Translations under genes and position numbers: made by a program | Assembly: GCF_019331725.1 (NCBI RefSeq) | Contig: NZ_JAHBBF010000011.1 | Location: forward strand, 1 to 64,000 | DNA: 64,000 nucleotides | Direction of reading: 5' to 3' | Origin: Bifidobacterium saguinibicoloris | GTDB lineage: Bacteria; Actinomycetota; Actinomycetes; Actinomycetales; Bifidobacteriaceae | The notes under the pieces: generated by a model | Databases searched by the model: none | What the model was told of the DNA's origin: nothing | What the model saw: the letters and a program-made list of their open reading frames with translations, nothing else | Shown: positions 17,503-26,473 of the stretch, in pieces | Layout of the letters: each line of letters begins with the position of its first letter | How positions within the stretch are numbered: position 1 is the first letter of the stretch

Positions 17503-17540
17503 TCAAACCGGTTCGATACCGGCGTGTCGAACCGTTTCGA
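17503..17540 (-). promoter_or_regulatory. Two LacI-type operators upstream of the amylosucrase gene
   Basis: TCAAACCGGTTCGA (17503-17516) and TCGAACCGTTTCGA (17527-17540), near-palindromes with centres 24 bp apart. The first is identical, including flanking bases CTC...YAC, to the site 36 bp before the ABC-importer start codon. Sites of the form TCRAAC-CG-GTTYGA are typical of LacI-family regulators of sugar genes. Which LacI protein binds is not shown by the sequence. Confidence 0.7.
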
Positions 17541-17560
17541 TATGTGCCGCGCCATCGACG

Positions 17561-18292
17561 CCGCGACAAACGGACGCCGAACAACTCCCGGCGGCCGAAA
17601 ACCGCGGCGCGACCACAGCCACCGCGACAAACGGACGCACAGAATTAGCCAGCGGTCGAAAACCGCAACAACCGGATAGGCATCGCGACAATCGGCCGTC
17701 AAGAACCAGCCAGCGACCGAACGCCGCGGAACAGGGATAGGTACCGCGACAAACGGCCGCCCAGCAACTCCCAGAGACCGAGAATCGCGAGACAGAGATA
17801 CTTACCGCGGCAATCGGCCCCGCAGAGCTAGTCAGCGGCCGATAATCGCAGAAACCCCATAATCACCGCGACAATCGGCCGCTAAGAACCAGCCAGCGGC
17901 CGAACGCCGCGGAACAGGGGCAACCACCGCGACAAACGGCCGCCAGGAGAAAACCAGAAGCCGATAATCGCGGAACAGAGACACCTACCGCAACAATCGG
18001 CCCCTCGAAGCTCATCAGCGGCCGAACGCCGCGGAACAGGGGCAACCACCGCGACAAACGGCCGCTCAGTGACTTCCAGCGGCCGAAAATCGCGGGAACC
18101 CCATAGCCACCGCGACTATCGGCCCCCGAGAAAGACTCAGCGGCCGATAATCGCGGAACAGAGATGCCCACCGCGGCAATCGGCCGCTGAACAACTCCCA
18201 GCGGCCGAAAATCGCGGAACAGGGATAGGTACCGCGACAATCGGCCCACAGAGTTCACCGGCAGCCGAAAATCGCGGAAAGCGGGTCAACGG
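17561..18292. repeat. 12-copy 61-bp tandem array of imperfect hairpins
   Basis: Units start at 17561 and every 61 bp to 18232, without a single change in period. Each unit divides into four parts of fixed length: arm 1 of 17 bases (consensus CCGCGACAAWCGGCCGC), a variable 13-base loop, arm 2 of 17 bases (GCGGCCGAWAATCGCGG) and a variable 14-base linker. The arms pair over about 14 of 17 positions with a central 3-base bulge. Unit 12 has lost one base in the loop. Variants are shared between non-neighbouring units: units 6 and 8 share the second arm and linker, and units 3 and 11 share a linker. 61 is not a multiple of three, so it is not a protein repeat. The last unit runs over the acpS stop codon, and the first lies just beyond the amylosucrase operators. 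Confidence 0.9.
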
Positions 18293-18837
18293 GAGCAGAG
18301 CATGGCGACGGCAGAGGCGACGGGACCGTCGTGACTCAATGAGATATGCCAGATCGGACCGGAAGCCGCCGCGGACACGGTCATACGCTCAGCCGCGGGC
18401 GCAGCGGAGGCGGCGGCCATCATCGCAGCCGGAGTCGGCGTCGCCTCGGACGCGGAAACGGAAACGGACGACGGACCGCCTGCAACGGGCGGCAGGGAGG
18501 AACGCAGCGCGGCCTCGACGTCGGCGCGCAGATCCACATGGGGCACGCCGCGCGAATCGTCGAGGATCTCGACGCCGGCCCACGGGAAATCATCGAGCGT
18601 GTACGGCAGCGGCATCTCCCCCAGCGCCTCGCACCACGCCTTGAGCACCGCCTCCTTGCCGGCCCAGCGCGCGGCGAGATGCACGGCCTCGCCGTCGTTC
18701 TTGAGACGGGCGCGCGTCACGGCCTGCCGCACCTCGCGCACCGAGAACAGGTTCCTCATGCGCGAGCCCGGTTCGGCGAGCTGTTCGCCGAACGCCGCCA
18801 CATCGACCACGTCATGTCCCAACCCCAATACGGACAT
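18286..18837 (-). CDS. acpS: Holo-[acyl-carrier-protein] synthase
   Basis: 183 residues from the ATG at 18837, behind GAGGTG at good spacing. AcpS transfers phosphopantetheine from CoA to the serine of a carrier protein or domain; the only fatty-acid carrier visible here is inside the type I synthase (S1898 of Fas). The metal-binding LGLGHDVVDVA and the helix RWAGKEAVLKAW are conserved, and WHISLSHDG provides the C-terminal motif. A 45-residue Ser/Ala/Pro-rich insert (near residues 113-160) makes it longer than the usual 120-140 residues. Its stop lies inside the last unit of the hairpin array, so the transcript would run into the array. Confidence 0.9.
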   Translation of the reverse strand: MSVLGLGHDVVDVAAFGEQLAEPGSRMRNLFSVREVRQAVTRARLKNDGEAVHLAARWAGKEAVLKAWCEALGEMPLPYTLDDFPWAGVEILDDSRGVPHVDLRADVEAALRSSLPPVAGGPSSVSVSASEATPTPAAMMAAASAAPAAERMTVSAAASGPIWHISLSHDGPVASAVAMLCSR

Positions 18838-19242
18838 ACCCCACGCACCTCGCATCCCATCGGTCCGATCATCGCATGACACCACTGTATTGCGCCCCGG
18901 CCACCGCACCGGCATCCACTTCCGGCAGCCACGCATCAATCGGATGTCGGCACCATATCAACTCAGTCCCACCAGAGGCGGATCGCCGACCACAGGCAAC
19001 CGCAGGTCCGCCGGCATGTTGGATACGAATCACGGATCGACGGCGGGTCGGCCGCCGACCAGCCGCACCGCCGGCGCACCGGACGAACGTCAGCCACACG
19101 TCAACCGGACGTCGAACATGCGCGAACGAACGCCCATCGACATACACGATTGACGAAAACGTCAAACAGTCAAAATGTTGACCTCTCTACGAAACAGTCA
19201 AAAACGGTGTAAATCCTAGCGACACACCGCATCAACCATTCG
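18838..19242. other. acpS-lacI divergent intergenic region
   Basis: About 400 bp without a supported gene; frames across it lack family features. It carries the promoter of acpS (minus). Near 19160-19185 there is an imperfect inverted repeat GTCAAACAG...ATGTTGAC that may be a second, weaker LacI site above the lacI promoter. Confidence 0.5.
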
Positions 19243-19271
19243 TTGAAGTCAAACGTTTGACGTCTTAACTT
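19243..19271 (+). promoter_or_regulatory. lacI promoter with palindromic operator in the spacer
   Basis: TTGAAG (19243-19248), a 17-base spacer and TAACTT (19266-19271) form a plausible sigma-70 type promoter. The spacer begins with the perfect 12-bp palindrome TCAAACGTTTGA (19249-19260), a classical LacI-family site. A repressor bound there would block the promoter, suggesting autoregulation. The centre is two bases shorter than in the sites at 17503 and 20592. Confidence 0.65.
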
Positions 19272-19334
19272 GGTTAACACAAGCCGACGAAGGCTGGAGA
19301 GAGCACCACTGGAGCAACCAAGGGAGGAGGAGCC

Positions 19335-20402
19335 ATGGTCACGATGAAGCAGATCGCCAAACGCGCCAACGTCTCCATCTCCACCGTCTCCCTCGTCCTC
19401 AACAACCGTGACGCCGGCCGCGTCAGCCCGGACGTCGCCGCCCGCGTCCGCGACATCGCCGCAACCCTCGGCTACCGCACCAACCGCCTCGCCAGCGGGC
19501 TGCGCACCAACCGCACCCGCATCATCGGCCTGCTCAGCGACGAAGTGGCCACCACGCCCTTCGCCGGCAGGCTCATCGAAGGCGCGCAGGACGCGGCCCG
19601 TGCGCTCGGCTACATGCTGCTCACCGTGGGCGTCAACGGCGGCCCCGCCGGCGCCGACCGCGAGATCGTCGCCCTGCGCCAGTACGGCGCGGACGGCTTC
19701 GTGTACGCGCGCATGTACAACCAGCAGACCATCCTGCCGCAGTCGCTGGAGGGATGTCCGGTCGTCGTGGCGGACTCCACCGACGCCACCGGCGAAGCCC
19801 CCAGCATCGTCCCGGACGAGCACAGCATCGGCTTCAAGGCCACAAGCCACCTCATCGAGGCCGGATGCAAGCGCATCGCCTACGTGGGCACCGTCTACAA
19901 CATGGTCGCCCAGCCGGGGCGCGTGTCCGGATACATGGACGCTCTCGCCAAGCACGGCATCGCGTTCGACCCGGAGATCATGGTCAACGTCGAATCCGGC
20001 AGCGACGCCGCCGCACGGATGCCCTCCTTCTTCGACAGGCATCCCGACGTCGACGGCTTCTTCTGCTTCAACGACACCCGCGCCTGGTGCATCTACACGG
20101 AAGCCATGCGGCGCGGACTGGCCATCGGATCGGACATCGCGGTGGTCGGCGTCGACAACCACCAGGTCATCGCCGAAACGCTCGACCCGCCCCTGTCCAC
20201 CGTGGAGCTGCCGCACTACGAGATGGGCTACTGGGCCGTCGGCAAACTCGTCTCGATGATCGAAGGCGAGCAGGTCGACCCGTTCCCACGCAACAGATAC
20301 CCGGTGGACCGCGTGCCCCCGCCCCCGCTGACCGACCACACCGCCAAACTCGACTGCAAGCTGATCGTCAAGCAATCCTGGGTGAGGCCGCGCAAACCGT
20401 AG
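19335..20402 (+). CDS. LacI-family transcriptional regulator
   Basis: 355 residues. The N-terminal helix-turn-helix is MKQIAKRANVSISTVSLVLNNRDAGRVSPDVAARVRDIAATLGYRTN, followed by a periplasmic-binding-protein fold that senses a sugar (RIIGLLSDEVATTPFAGRLIEGA; RIAYVGTVYN; DGFFCFNDTRAWCIYTEAMRRG; VVGVDNHQVIAETLDPPLSTVELPHYEMG). GGGAGGAGGAG precedes the ATG. It stands 238 bp ahead of an ABC sugar importer and four genes before a beta-fructosidase, so its effector is probably a sucrose- or fructan-derived sugar. Its own promoter carries a palindromic operator. Confidence 0.93.
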   Translation: MVTMKQIAKRANVSISTVSLVLNNRDAGRVSPDVAARVRDIAATLGYRTNRLASGLRTNRTRIIGLLSDEVATTPFAGRLIEGAQDAARALGYMLLTVGVNGGPAGADREIVALRQYGADGFVYARMYNQQTILPQSLEGCPVVVADSTDATGEAPSIVPDEHSIGFKATSHLIEAGCKRIAYVGTVYNMVAQPGRVSGYMDALAKHGIAFDPEIMVNVESGSDAAARMPSFFDRHPDVDGFFCFNDTRAWCIYTEAMRRGLAIGSDIAVVGVDNHQVIAETLDPPLSTVELPHYEMGYWAVGKLVSMIEGEQVDPFPRNRYPVDRVPPPPLTDHTAKLDCKLIVKQSWVRPRKP

Positions 20403-20591
20403 CCGCATCCACACCACAAGCCACGCCCCACAAACCGCGAACCACGTCCCCGCCCGCACCGCCGGCCCGCGACGCACCGCAGCGTAACGGACCGACCACC
20501 ACCGACCACCACCCCAGCAACCAGCCGACCAAGCCAACAACCACACAACCACCCACCAACAGACTTCACACGTACACCGCACGGACCGGCC

Positions 20592-20605
20592 TCAAACCGG
20601 TTCGA
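20592..20605 (+). promoter_or_regulatory. LacI-type operator of the ABC importer
   Basis: TCAAACCGGTTCGA, 36 bp before the start of the binding-protein gene and identical to the upstream site of the amylosucrase gene. Its position suggests it overlaps or follows the transcription start, as expected for repression. I see no clear -35/-10 pair. Confidence 0.7.
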
Positions 20606-20640
20606 CACTCAAGGAAGAAACAGGAAAAAGGAGGAGCATC

Positions 20641-21966
20641 ATGCCCCATTCCATCAGGCGAACCGCCGTCAAGGCAATCGCCGCCGCACTCGCCCTGGCG
20701 GGCATCGCGACCGTCTCCGGTTGCGGCGAGGCGCAACGCGCCGCCGCCAAGGCCAACGCCAACGAAATCACCATCTGGACGCACACCGCAGGCTCCGAAG
20801 CCGAGCTCGCCGGCGTCCAGCAGATCATCAAGGACTACAACGCCAACCCGGACAAGAAGGCCACCGTCAAGCTCCAGTCCTTCCCGCAGAGCTCCTACAA
20901 CGATTCGGTGATCTCCGCCTCCTCCGCCGGCAACCTGCCGTGCCTGGTGGACGTGGACCAGCCGAACACCCCGTACTGGGCCTGGGCGAACATCCTCGCC
21001 CCGCTCGACGACGAGGCGCTCCTCAAGCGCACCAAGGACCTCATCCCCTCCGCCACCGGCAAGTGGAACAACACGACGTACACCGTCGGCTACTTCGACG
21101 CCACCATCGCCCTGTTCGCCCGCAAGTCCGTGCTGAACAAGCTCGGCATCCGCATCGCCACCGTGGACAAGCCGTGGACCAAGGCCGAGATGGACGACGC
21201 GCTCGCCAAGCTCAAGGCCACCGGCGAATGGACCTACCCGTTCGAGATCGGCACCGCCGACAACAAGAGCGAGTGGTACGCCTACGCGTACGCGCCGATC
21301 CTGCAGTCCTTCGGCGGCGACCTCGTCAACCGCAAGGACTACCAGAGCGCCGACGGCGTGCTCAACGGCAAGGAAGGCAAGGCGTTCGCCCACTGGATGC
21401 GCGACCTCGTCGACAAGGGCTACATCTCCTCCAAGGGCGGCTCCGACACCGCGCTCGACTTCGTGAACAACAAGTCCGGCCTGCTCTACGGCGGCATCTG
21501 GTCGATGAGCACCTTCCAGAAGTACGCCAAGGACTACAAGGACATCGTCGTCATGCCGATGACCGACTTCGGCCACGGCTCCGTCACCGGCGGCGGCTCC
21601 TGGACGGTGGGCATGACCACCACCTGCGCCAACAAGGAGGCCGCACAGGACTACATCCGCTTCTCGCTGCAGGACAAGTACATCGCGAACATGGCGAGCG
21701 CCGGCATGAACATCCCGACCACCAAGGCCGCGCAGCAGCTGGTCAAGCCGTTCGCCAAGGGCGGCGACATGCAGATCTTCACCGAGATCTCCGAGAAGTA
21801 CGTGAAGATGCGCCCCGAGACCCCGGCCTACAACTTCATCTCCACCGAGTTCCGCAAGACCATCGGCGACATCATGAACGGCGCCGACGTGGACACGTGG
21901 CTCGACAAGGCCGTCAACCATATCGACGGCAACATCCAGGGCGCTGACGGATACAGGAAGAACTGA
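20641..21966 (+). CDS. ABC sugar importer, substrate-binding lipoprotein
   Basis: 441 residues of the family 1 extracellular solute-binding type. The signal peptide ends in the lipobox TVSGC (C28), so the protein is lipid-anchored outside the membrane. Typical features are ITIWTHTAGSEAELAGVQQIIKDYN near the N terminus, a Trp-rich ligand pocket (NTPYWAWANIL), and the GGSWTVGMTTTCANKEAAQDYIRF region. AAAAGGAGGAG stands before the ATG. It is followed after 11 bp by the first permease, and 36 bp upstream lies the LacI-type operator. No ATPase gene is present; as in other actinobacteria, a shared MsiK-type ATPase encoded elsewhere probably serves the importer. The ligand is likely a sucrose-family or fructan oligosaccharide, inferred from neighbours. 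Confidence 0.92.
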   Translation: MPHSIRRTAVKAIAAALALAGIATVSGCGEAQRAAAKANANEITIWTHTAGSEAELAGVQQIIKDYNANPDKKATVKLQSFPQSSYNDSVISASSAGNLPCLVDVDQPNTPYWAWANILAPLDDEALLKRTKDLIPSATGKWNNTTYTVGYFDATIALFARKSVLNKLGIRIATVDKPWTKAEMDDALAKLKATGEWTYPFEIGTADNKSEWYAYAYAPILQSFGGDLVNRKDYQSADGVLNGKEGKAFAHWMRDLVDKGYISSKGGSDTALDFVNNKSGLLYGGIWSMSTFQKYAKDYKDIVVMPMTDFGHGSVTGGGSWTVGMTTTCANKEAAQDYIRFSLQDKYIANMASAGMNIPTTKAAQQLVKPFAKGGDMQIFTEISEKYVKMRPETPAYNFISTEFRKTIGDIMNGADVDTWLDKAVNHIDGNIQGADGYRKN

Positions 21967-21977
21967 GAGGACCCATC

Positions 21978-22892
21978 ATGACCAACGCAACCGCACCCGT
22001 CGCCAAGTCCACACGCACCGCCGAGCAGCGGCATGAGAACGCCGTCGGCTGGGGCATGATCCTCCCCGCGGCCATCCTGCTGCTCCTGTTCATCGGCATC
22101 CCGGTGCTGCTGGCCTTCGGCCTGGCGTTCACCAACGCCCGCACCATCAGCCCGAACCCCACCCGGTTCATCGGCGTCGAGAACTTCACCCGACTGTTCT
22201 CCGACCCCACCTTCTGGCATGCGCTGCGCAACGTGGCCGTGTTCGCCGTGGTGGTCGTGCCCGTCCAGGCCGGTCTGGGCCTGCTGCTCGCCGTGCTCAT
22301 CAACAAGCAGGTGCGCTCCTCCGTGTTCTTCCGCACGGTCTACTTCCTGCCCGTGGTGACCTCCATGGTGGTCGTCTCCCTGCTGTGGATGTTCATCTAC
22401 CAGAACGACGGCATGCTCAACCAGGTCATGGCCAAGCTCACCTTCGGCCACTGGCAGGCCGTGGACTGGCTCAACAACCCGAAGACCGCGATGGCCGCGA
22501 TCATCGTCATGTCCATCTGGCAGGCCGTGGGCCAGCACATGCTCATCTGGCTGTCCGGCCTGCAGACCATCCCGGGCGAGCTGTACGAGGCCGCCGAGCT
22601 CGACGGCTGCAGCGCCTGGGAGCAGTTCAAGAACGTGACCTGGCCGTGCCTGCGCTCCACGCGCAACATGATCCTCATCACCATCACCATCGCCGCGATG
22701 AGCCTGTTCACCCAGATCAACGTCATGACGCAGGGCGGCCCGCGCGACTCCACCACCACCGTGGTGTTCGAGGCGGTGCGCTCCGGCTTCCAGCAGCAGG
22801 AGATGGGCTACGCCTCCGCGATCACGCTCGTGTTCTTCTGCATCATCATGATCATCACCGGCATCCAGCGCTACCTGACGCGCGAGAAGTGA
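21978..22892 (+). CDS. ABC sugar importer, inner-membrane permease (MalF/UgpA type)
   Basis: 304 residues with about six membrane segments. The first is MILPAAILLLLFIGIPVLLAFGLAF and the core begins at NVAVFAVVVVPVQAGLGLLLAVL. The coupling loop that contacts the ATPase is ELYEAAELDGCSAWEQFKNVTWPCLR, matching the EAAxxDGAxxxxxFxxIxxP signature. It ends with YLTREK, usual for this class. It lies 11 bp after the binding protein and 22 bp before the partner permease, so it is part of one operon. Confidence 0.95.
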   Translation: MTNATAPVAKSTRTAEQRHENAVGWGMILPAAILLLLFIGIPVLLAFGLAFTNARTISPNPTRFIGVENFTRLFSDPTFWHALRNVAVFAVVVVPVQAGLGLLLAVLINKQVRSSVFFRTVYFLPVVTSMVVVSLLWMFIYQNDGMLNQVMAKLTFGHWQAVDWLNNPKTAMAAIIVMSIWQAVGQHMLIWLSGLQTIPGELYEAAELDGCSAWEQFKNVTWPCLRSTRNMILITITIAAMSLFTQINVMTQGGPRDSTTTVVFEAVRSGFQQQEMGYASAITLVFFCIIMIITGIQRYLTREK

Positions 22893-22914
22893 ACGGAAAG
22901 GAAAAGGGTTTCCA

Positions 22915-23853
22915 ATGAGCAACGCAACCGCAACCACCGCGCATGACAAGCGCGCGGCCAAGGAGGCCAAGAAGGTCGCCTACAAGCACAACCGCCTGAC
23001 CGTGGGCGGATGGATCGTGCGCATCCTGTTCGCCTGCCTGTTCGCCTTCCCGCTGATCTTCATGGTGGTCAGCTCGTTCAAGCCGGACGATGAGATCATG
23101 GCGGACCTGGGCTCGTTCAAGGCGTTCCTGCCGGTGGGCCACATCAGCCTCGACAACTACGCGCAGGTGTTCACCCGCGTGCCGGCCGCCACGTTCCTCA
23201 TGAACTCGGTGATCATCACCCTGGTGACCGTGGTCCTCGGCGTCATCGTCAACTCGATGGCCGCGTTCGCCCTGCAGCGTCTCCAGGTGCGCGGCAAGAA
23301 GGTCATCTTCACCTTCATCCTCGCCACCCTCATGGTGCCGTTCGAAACGTACGCCATCCCGCTGCTGTGGTGGGTCAACCAGCTGCCGCGTCCGGCCGTC
23401 GACCAGTTCGGCCTGTACTTCACCCGCGGCTGGATCGACACGATGCCGGTGCAGATCGTCCCGTTCATCGCGAACGCGTTCTCCATCTACCTGTACATGC
23501 AGTACTTCGAGACGATTCCAAAGGACCTCGACGAGGCCGCCCGCGTGGACGGCGCCGGCTGGTTCCGCATCTACTCGCGCATCATCATGCCGCTGTCCGG
23601 CCCGGCCACCGCCACCGTGGTGATCCTGAGCTTCCTGCCGATGTGGAACCAGTACGTGTGGCCGCTCATGGTGGTGCAGTCCGAGAGCCTGCGCCCGGTG
23701 ATGATCGGCGTGCAGTACTTCCAGCAGATGACCACCTCGTGGGGCCAGATCATGGCGTACAGCTCGCTGATCACCGTCCCGATCATCATCGTGTTCGTCA
23801 TCTTCCAGAAGCAGTTCGTCAGCTCCATCGCCTCCTCCGGAGTCAAGGGCTGA
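22915..23853 (+). CDS. ABC sugar importer, inner-membrane permease (MalG/UgpE type)
   Basis: 312 residues. The first membrane segment is [24 protein letters not shown]. The conserved coupling motif is [31 protein letters not shown]. The C terminus ends [21 protein letters not shown], a typical ending for this subfamily. AGGAAAAGG precedes the start. It pairs with the upstream permease to form the channel. The operon probably ends here because a perfect hairpin follows nine bases after the stop. Confidence 0.95.
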   Translation: MSNATATTAHDKRAAKEAKKVAYKHNRLTVGGWIVRILFACLFAFPLIFMVVSSFKPDDEIMADLGSFKAFLPVGHISLDNYAQVFTRVPAATFLMNSVIITLVTVVLGVIVNSMAAFALQRLQVRGKKVIFTFILATLMVPFETYAIPLLWWVNQLPRPAVDQFGLYFTRGWIDTMPVQIVPFIANAFSIYLYMQYFETIPKDLDEAARVDGAGWFRIYSRIIMPLSGPATATVVILSFLPMWNQYVWPLMVVQSESLRPVMIGVQYFQQMTTSWGQIMAYSSLITVPIIIVFVIFQKQFVSSIASSGVKG

Positions 23854-23861
23854 CGCGTCAA

Positions 23862-23886
23862 GCAAACAGCCCTGTGGGCTGTTTGC
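23862..23886 (+). terminator. Hairpin after the importer operon
   Basis: A perfect 11-bp stem GCAAACAGCCC / GGGCTGTTTGC with a TGT loop, nine bases past the permease stop. No T-run follows, so it may be a weak terminator or an mRNA-stabilising 3' end. The fructosidase gene then starts about 300 bp further on; that 300-bp gap contains no gene, and a possible -10 (TATATT near 24067) suggests a separate promoter. Confidence 0.65.
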
Positions 23887-24181
23887 AGCGTCAGCCGAGC
23901 GGCGACAGCCGCGAGGAAACTACCAACCACTCACAATCCCCCGGGGAGGGGAGTCGCTTCGGGCCGCAGGTCCAGCGCCTCCTCCCCTCCCCGCCACACA
24001 TACTCGCCGGATGGGTTCTTTCCCCTTTTTCACCCATCCGGCCTCATTCATATCCGCAACCGCTATATTGGCAACCGTCCGGCGATCGCCCGCCGACTCC
24101 CCCGGAACCATCCAACGGCCGCAGTTCCCGCCGGCACCGACCGCCACGAGCAGGTCGGCCCGTCCATGCAAAGGAGCATCA

Positions 24182-26272
24182 ATGACCACCGTCACCACTT
24201 CCGCCACCGCCGCGCCGTCCGACGGCACCGTCATCGCCGCCGACGGCTACACGGCCTTCGAGGCGTTCGTCGCGTACGCCGGGGACGGCGACCGGCCGGG
24301 ACTCCTGCGTCTGACCCCGATCGTGCCGGACGCCGACGCCGACGTCACCACCGCAACCGACGCCGCAACCACCACCGCTCCCCTCGAAGCGACCCTGACG
24401 CGCGAGGAGCGTCGCGGCCGCATCACCCTGCCCATCGATCCGGCCGCACGCTACACGCTGCACGTCGAGGGCCTCGAGCTGGGCTTCGCGTATCTCACCG
24501 GCGGCGACGACCTCATCGACCGCGGCATCCGCATCGTCACGCCGGACACGCGCGCCACGGCCTACCGTCCGGACGCGCATTTCGAGCCGGCGCAGCATTG
24601 GATGAACGATCCGAACGGCCTGTGCCGCTTCCAGGGCCGCTACCACCTCTTCTACCAGTTCAACCCGTACGGCTGGAACTGGGACGACATGCATTGGGGC
24701 CATGCGGTGAGCCGCGACCTCGTGCATTGGACCGACCTGCCGGTGGCGCTGCTGCCGCAGCCGGACCTCACGCGCGAGCCGGATCTGGCCGGCGGCGCGT
24801 TCTCCGGTTCGGCGGTGACCGTCGACGACGACGGCCGTATCGTGCCGGGCGACGAGGCGAGCGCGATCCGCGCGTATCTGACCCGTCATTGGGAGCGTCG
24901 CGGCGACCGCACGTCCGTCGTCGAGTTCCAGACGACGACGGTGAGCCGCGACGGTGTGACGTTCGGCCCGGAGACGGAGGCGATCCGCCGTCCCGTGGAC
25001 GACATGGGCCTCGACTTCCGCGATCCGAAGCTTGACGACACGTTCCTCGACCCGTCCATGTCCTTCGTGGCGTCCGCTGTGACGCCCGCCACCACTTCCG
25101 CCGTCACCTCCTCCCCCGACACCCCCACCCCGGTCATCGTGGTGGCGACGAACCTGCCGTCCGACCAGGCGCCGGCGGCCGGCGAGCCCGGCTCCACGCC
25201 GCGTCCGGCGGAGGGCGACTACTGGTTCGGCGAAGGCGGGTTCGCCGCGGCCGGCGAGCAGACGCCGGACATGGCGCACACGCCCGCGCTGGCGCTGTTC
25301 CGCGCCGCCGACGGCCGTACGGACGCCGAGGCCTGGGAGTATGCGGGCCCGCTGCTGTTCGAGACGGGGCTCGCCGAATCGTTCACCTACGAGTGCCCGG
25401 ACGTGTTCGGTCTGGACGGCTCCGCGGTGGCGGTGGGCTCGCTCATGCACCTGCATGACCGCACGGGCCGCTTCCAGCCGATCCGTTGGTACGCGGGTTC
25501 CGTCGAAAACACTCTCGAAAACGCGACCTCCCCGCGTCTGGCCGTGTCCGAGACCGGTTGGTGCGATTTCGGCTCCTGCTATTACGCCGTGCAGTCGTTC
25601 CGCGACCGTCATGTGGCAGAGGACGGCACGCCCGTGGACCGTCGCATCGCGATCGGCTGGCTGTGCGACTGGTTCGGCGTACGCATCGAGCGCGAGACCC
25701 ATGCGAACGGCGTGATGAGCCTGCCGCGCGAGCTGCATGTGCGTGACGGCCGCATGGTCTCCCGTCCGGTGGACGAGGTCTATGACCTGCTCGTCGGCGA
25801 CGTGCTCGCCGAGATCCCCGCCGAAGGCATCGACCCGCGCCGGCCCGTGGTCGTCGACGCGCCGCGCGGCGCGTACTACGCGGACATCCGCCTGACGCAG
25901 GACGCCGCAGACGCCGCGGAACAGCAGGGCGATCCGCTCTCCATGACGCTGGTCTCCGGCACGCGCACCCAGAAAGACGGCTCTGTCGTGCCGGCGTTCC
26001 TGAACCTCACGTGCGACGGCGAGCGCGTGCACCTGACCACCGCCGGCCTGCCCACGGACGGCTTCGACTACGTGTCCGCCACCGGCCGCGTGGAGCGCGT
26101 GGAGGTGTTCTACGACCGCGGTGTGGCCGAGGTGTTCGTCAACGATGGCGAGGATGCGGGCGCGATCCTCTTCGACTGCGACGGGATGGCCGACGACGGC
26201 TTCTCCTCGCCGCTCGTCGTGGAGCGTCTCGACGGCGAGGCCGTCGTCCGGGAACTGCACGGCATCCGCTGA
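24182..26272 (+). CDS. GH32 beta-fructosidase (sucrose/fructooligosaccharide hydrolase)
   Basis: 696 residues from the ATG at 24182, behind AAAGGAG; a longer frame to 24011 has no ribosome site. The enzyme cleaves terminal beta-fructose from sucrose, fructooligosaccharides or inulin. The catalytic triad is complete: nucleophile D143 in WMNDPNG, transition-state stabiliser D281 in FRDPK and acid/base E404 in YECPD. There is no signal peptide, so it acts inside the cell on imported sugars. Between FRDPK and ECPD lie about 120 residues, with a Thr/Ser/Pro-rich stretch ([15 protein letters not shown]) that looks like an insertion beyond the family norm. The C-terminal beta-sandwich ([20 protein letters not shown]) is present. 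It lies after the ABC importer. Confidence 0.95.
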   Translation: MTTVTTSATAAPSDGTVIAADGYTAFEAFVAYAGDGDRPGLLRLTPIVPDADADVTTATDAATTTAPLEATLTREERRGRITLPIDPAARYTLHVEGLELGFAYLTGGDDLIDRGIRIVTPDTRATAYRPDAHFEPAQHWMNDPNGLCRFQGRYHLFYQFNPYGWNWDDMHWGHAVSRDLVHWTDLPVALLPQPDLTREPDLAGGAFSGSAVTVDDDGRIVPGDEASAIRAYLTRHWERRGDRTSVVEFQTTTVSRDGVTFGPETEAIRRPVDDMGLDFRDPKLDDTFLDPSMSFVASAVTPATTSAVTSSPDTPTPVIVVATNLPSDQAPAAGEPGSTPRPAEGDYWFGEGGFAAAGEQTPDMAHTPALALFRAADGRTDAEAWEYAGPLLFETGLAESFTYECPDVFGLDGSAVAVGSLMHLHDRTGRFQPIRWYAGSVENTLENATSPRLAVSETGWCDFGSCYYAVQSFRDRHVAEDGTPVDRRIAIGWLCDWFGVRIERETHANGVMSLPRELHVRDGRMVSRPVDEVYDLLVGDVLAEIPAEGIDPRRPVVVDAPRGAYYADIRLTQDAADAAEQQGDPLSMTLVSGTRTQKDGSVVPAFLNLTCDGERVHLTTAGLPTDGFDYVSATGRVERVEVFYDRGVAEVFVNDGEDAGAILFDCDGMADDGFSSPLVVERLDGEAVVRELHGIR

Positions 26273-26289
26273 GCGCCCGACCCATCCCA

Positions 26290-26469
26290 GCTATAAGGGG
26301 TACATCCGGTATCTCGCGGACATCCATCTGCGTTACAAGGGGTTGTTGACCGAAGTACAACGACCCCGGAACGGCGGAATGACGTTGCGGGAAAGCCGTC
26401 TTGCGGATGAGCGGCACCCCTCATAGAGCAGATAGAGCCCTGCAAGGCCACGAATGTACCCCTTGTAAC
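26290..26469. repeat. 54-bp imperfect inverted repeat between GH32 gene and fas
   Basis: The stretch 26290-26343 and the reverse complement of 26416-26469 match at roughly 70 percent of positions. Each begins with a TAYAAGGGGTACAT-like motif and ends with an AAGGGGT or GAGGGGT motif. About 70 bp separates the arms. Both arms translate to similar peptides (YKGYIR-LA), so this is a duplicated element in opposite orientations rather than a chance fold. Confidence 0.6.
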
Positions 26470-26473
26470 ACGG

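Noticed and set aside
15445..17679. A 744-residue frame antisense to the amylosucrase gene
   Set aside because: It is composition-driven and runs through the operators and into the hairpin array; the minus strand carries all the catalytic motifs.
17863..18258. A 131-residue minus-strand frame inside the 61-bp array, with a repetitive FRDFRPL-like sequence
   Set aside because: The repeat period is not a multiple of three, so the same peptide recurs only every third unit. The frame has no ribosome site, and its stops and starts vary with the repeats. It is most likely an artefact of the array.
17561..18292. The array as a CRISPR locus
   Set aside because: A CRISPR needs nearly identical repeats separated by unrelated spacers. 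Here both the repeat arms and the parts between them are related but drifting, each unit is palindromic along most of its length, and no cas gene is near.
20566..21921. A minus-strand frame over the importer binding-protein gene
   Set aside because: It is antisense and Gly/Val/Arg-rich, with no family. The plus strand has a lipobox and a clear solute-binding protein.
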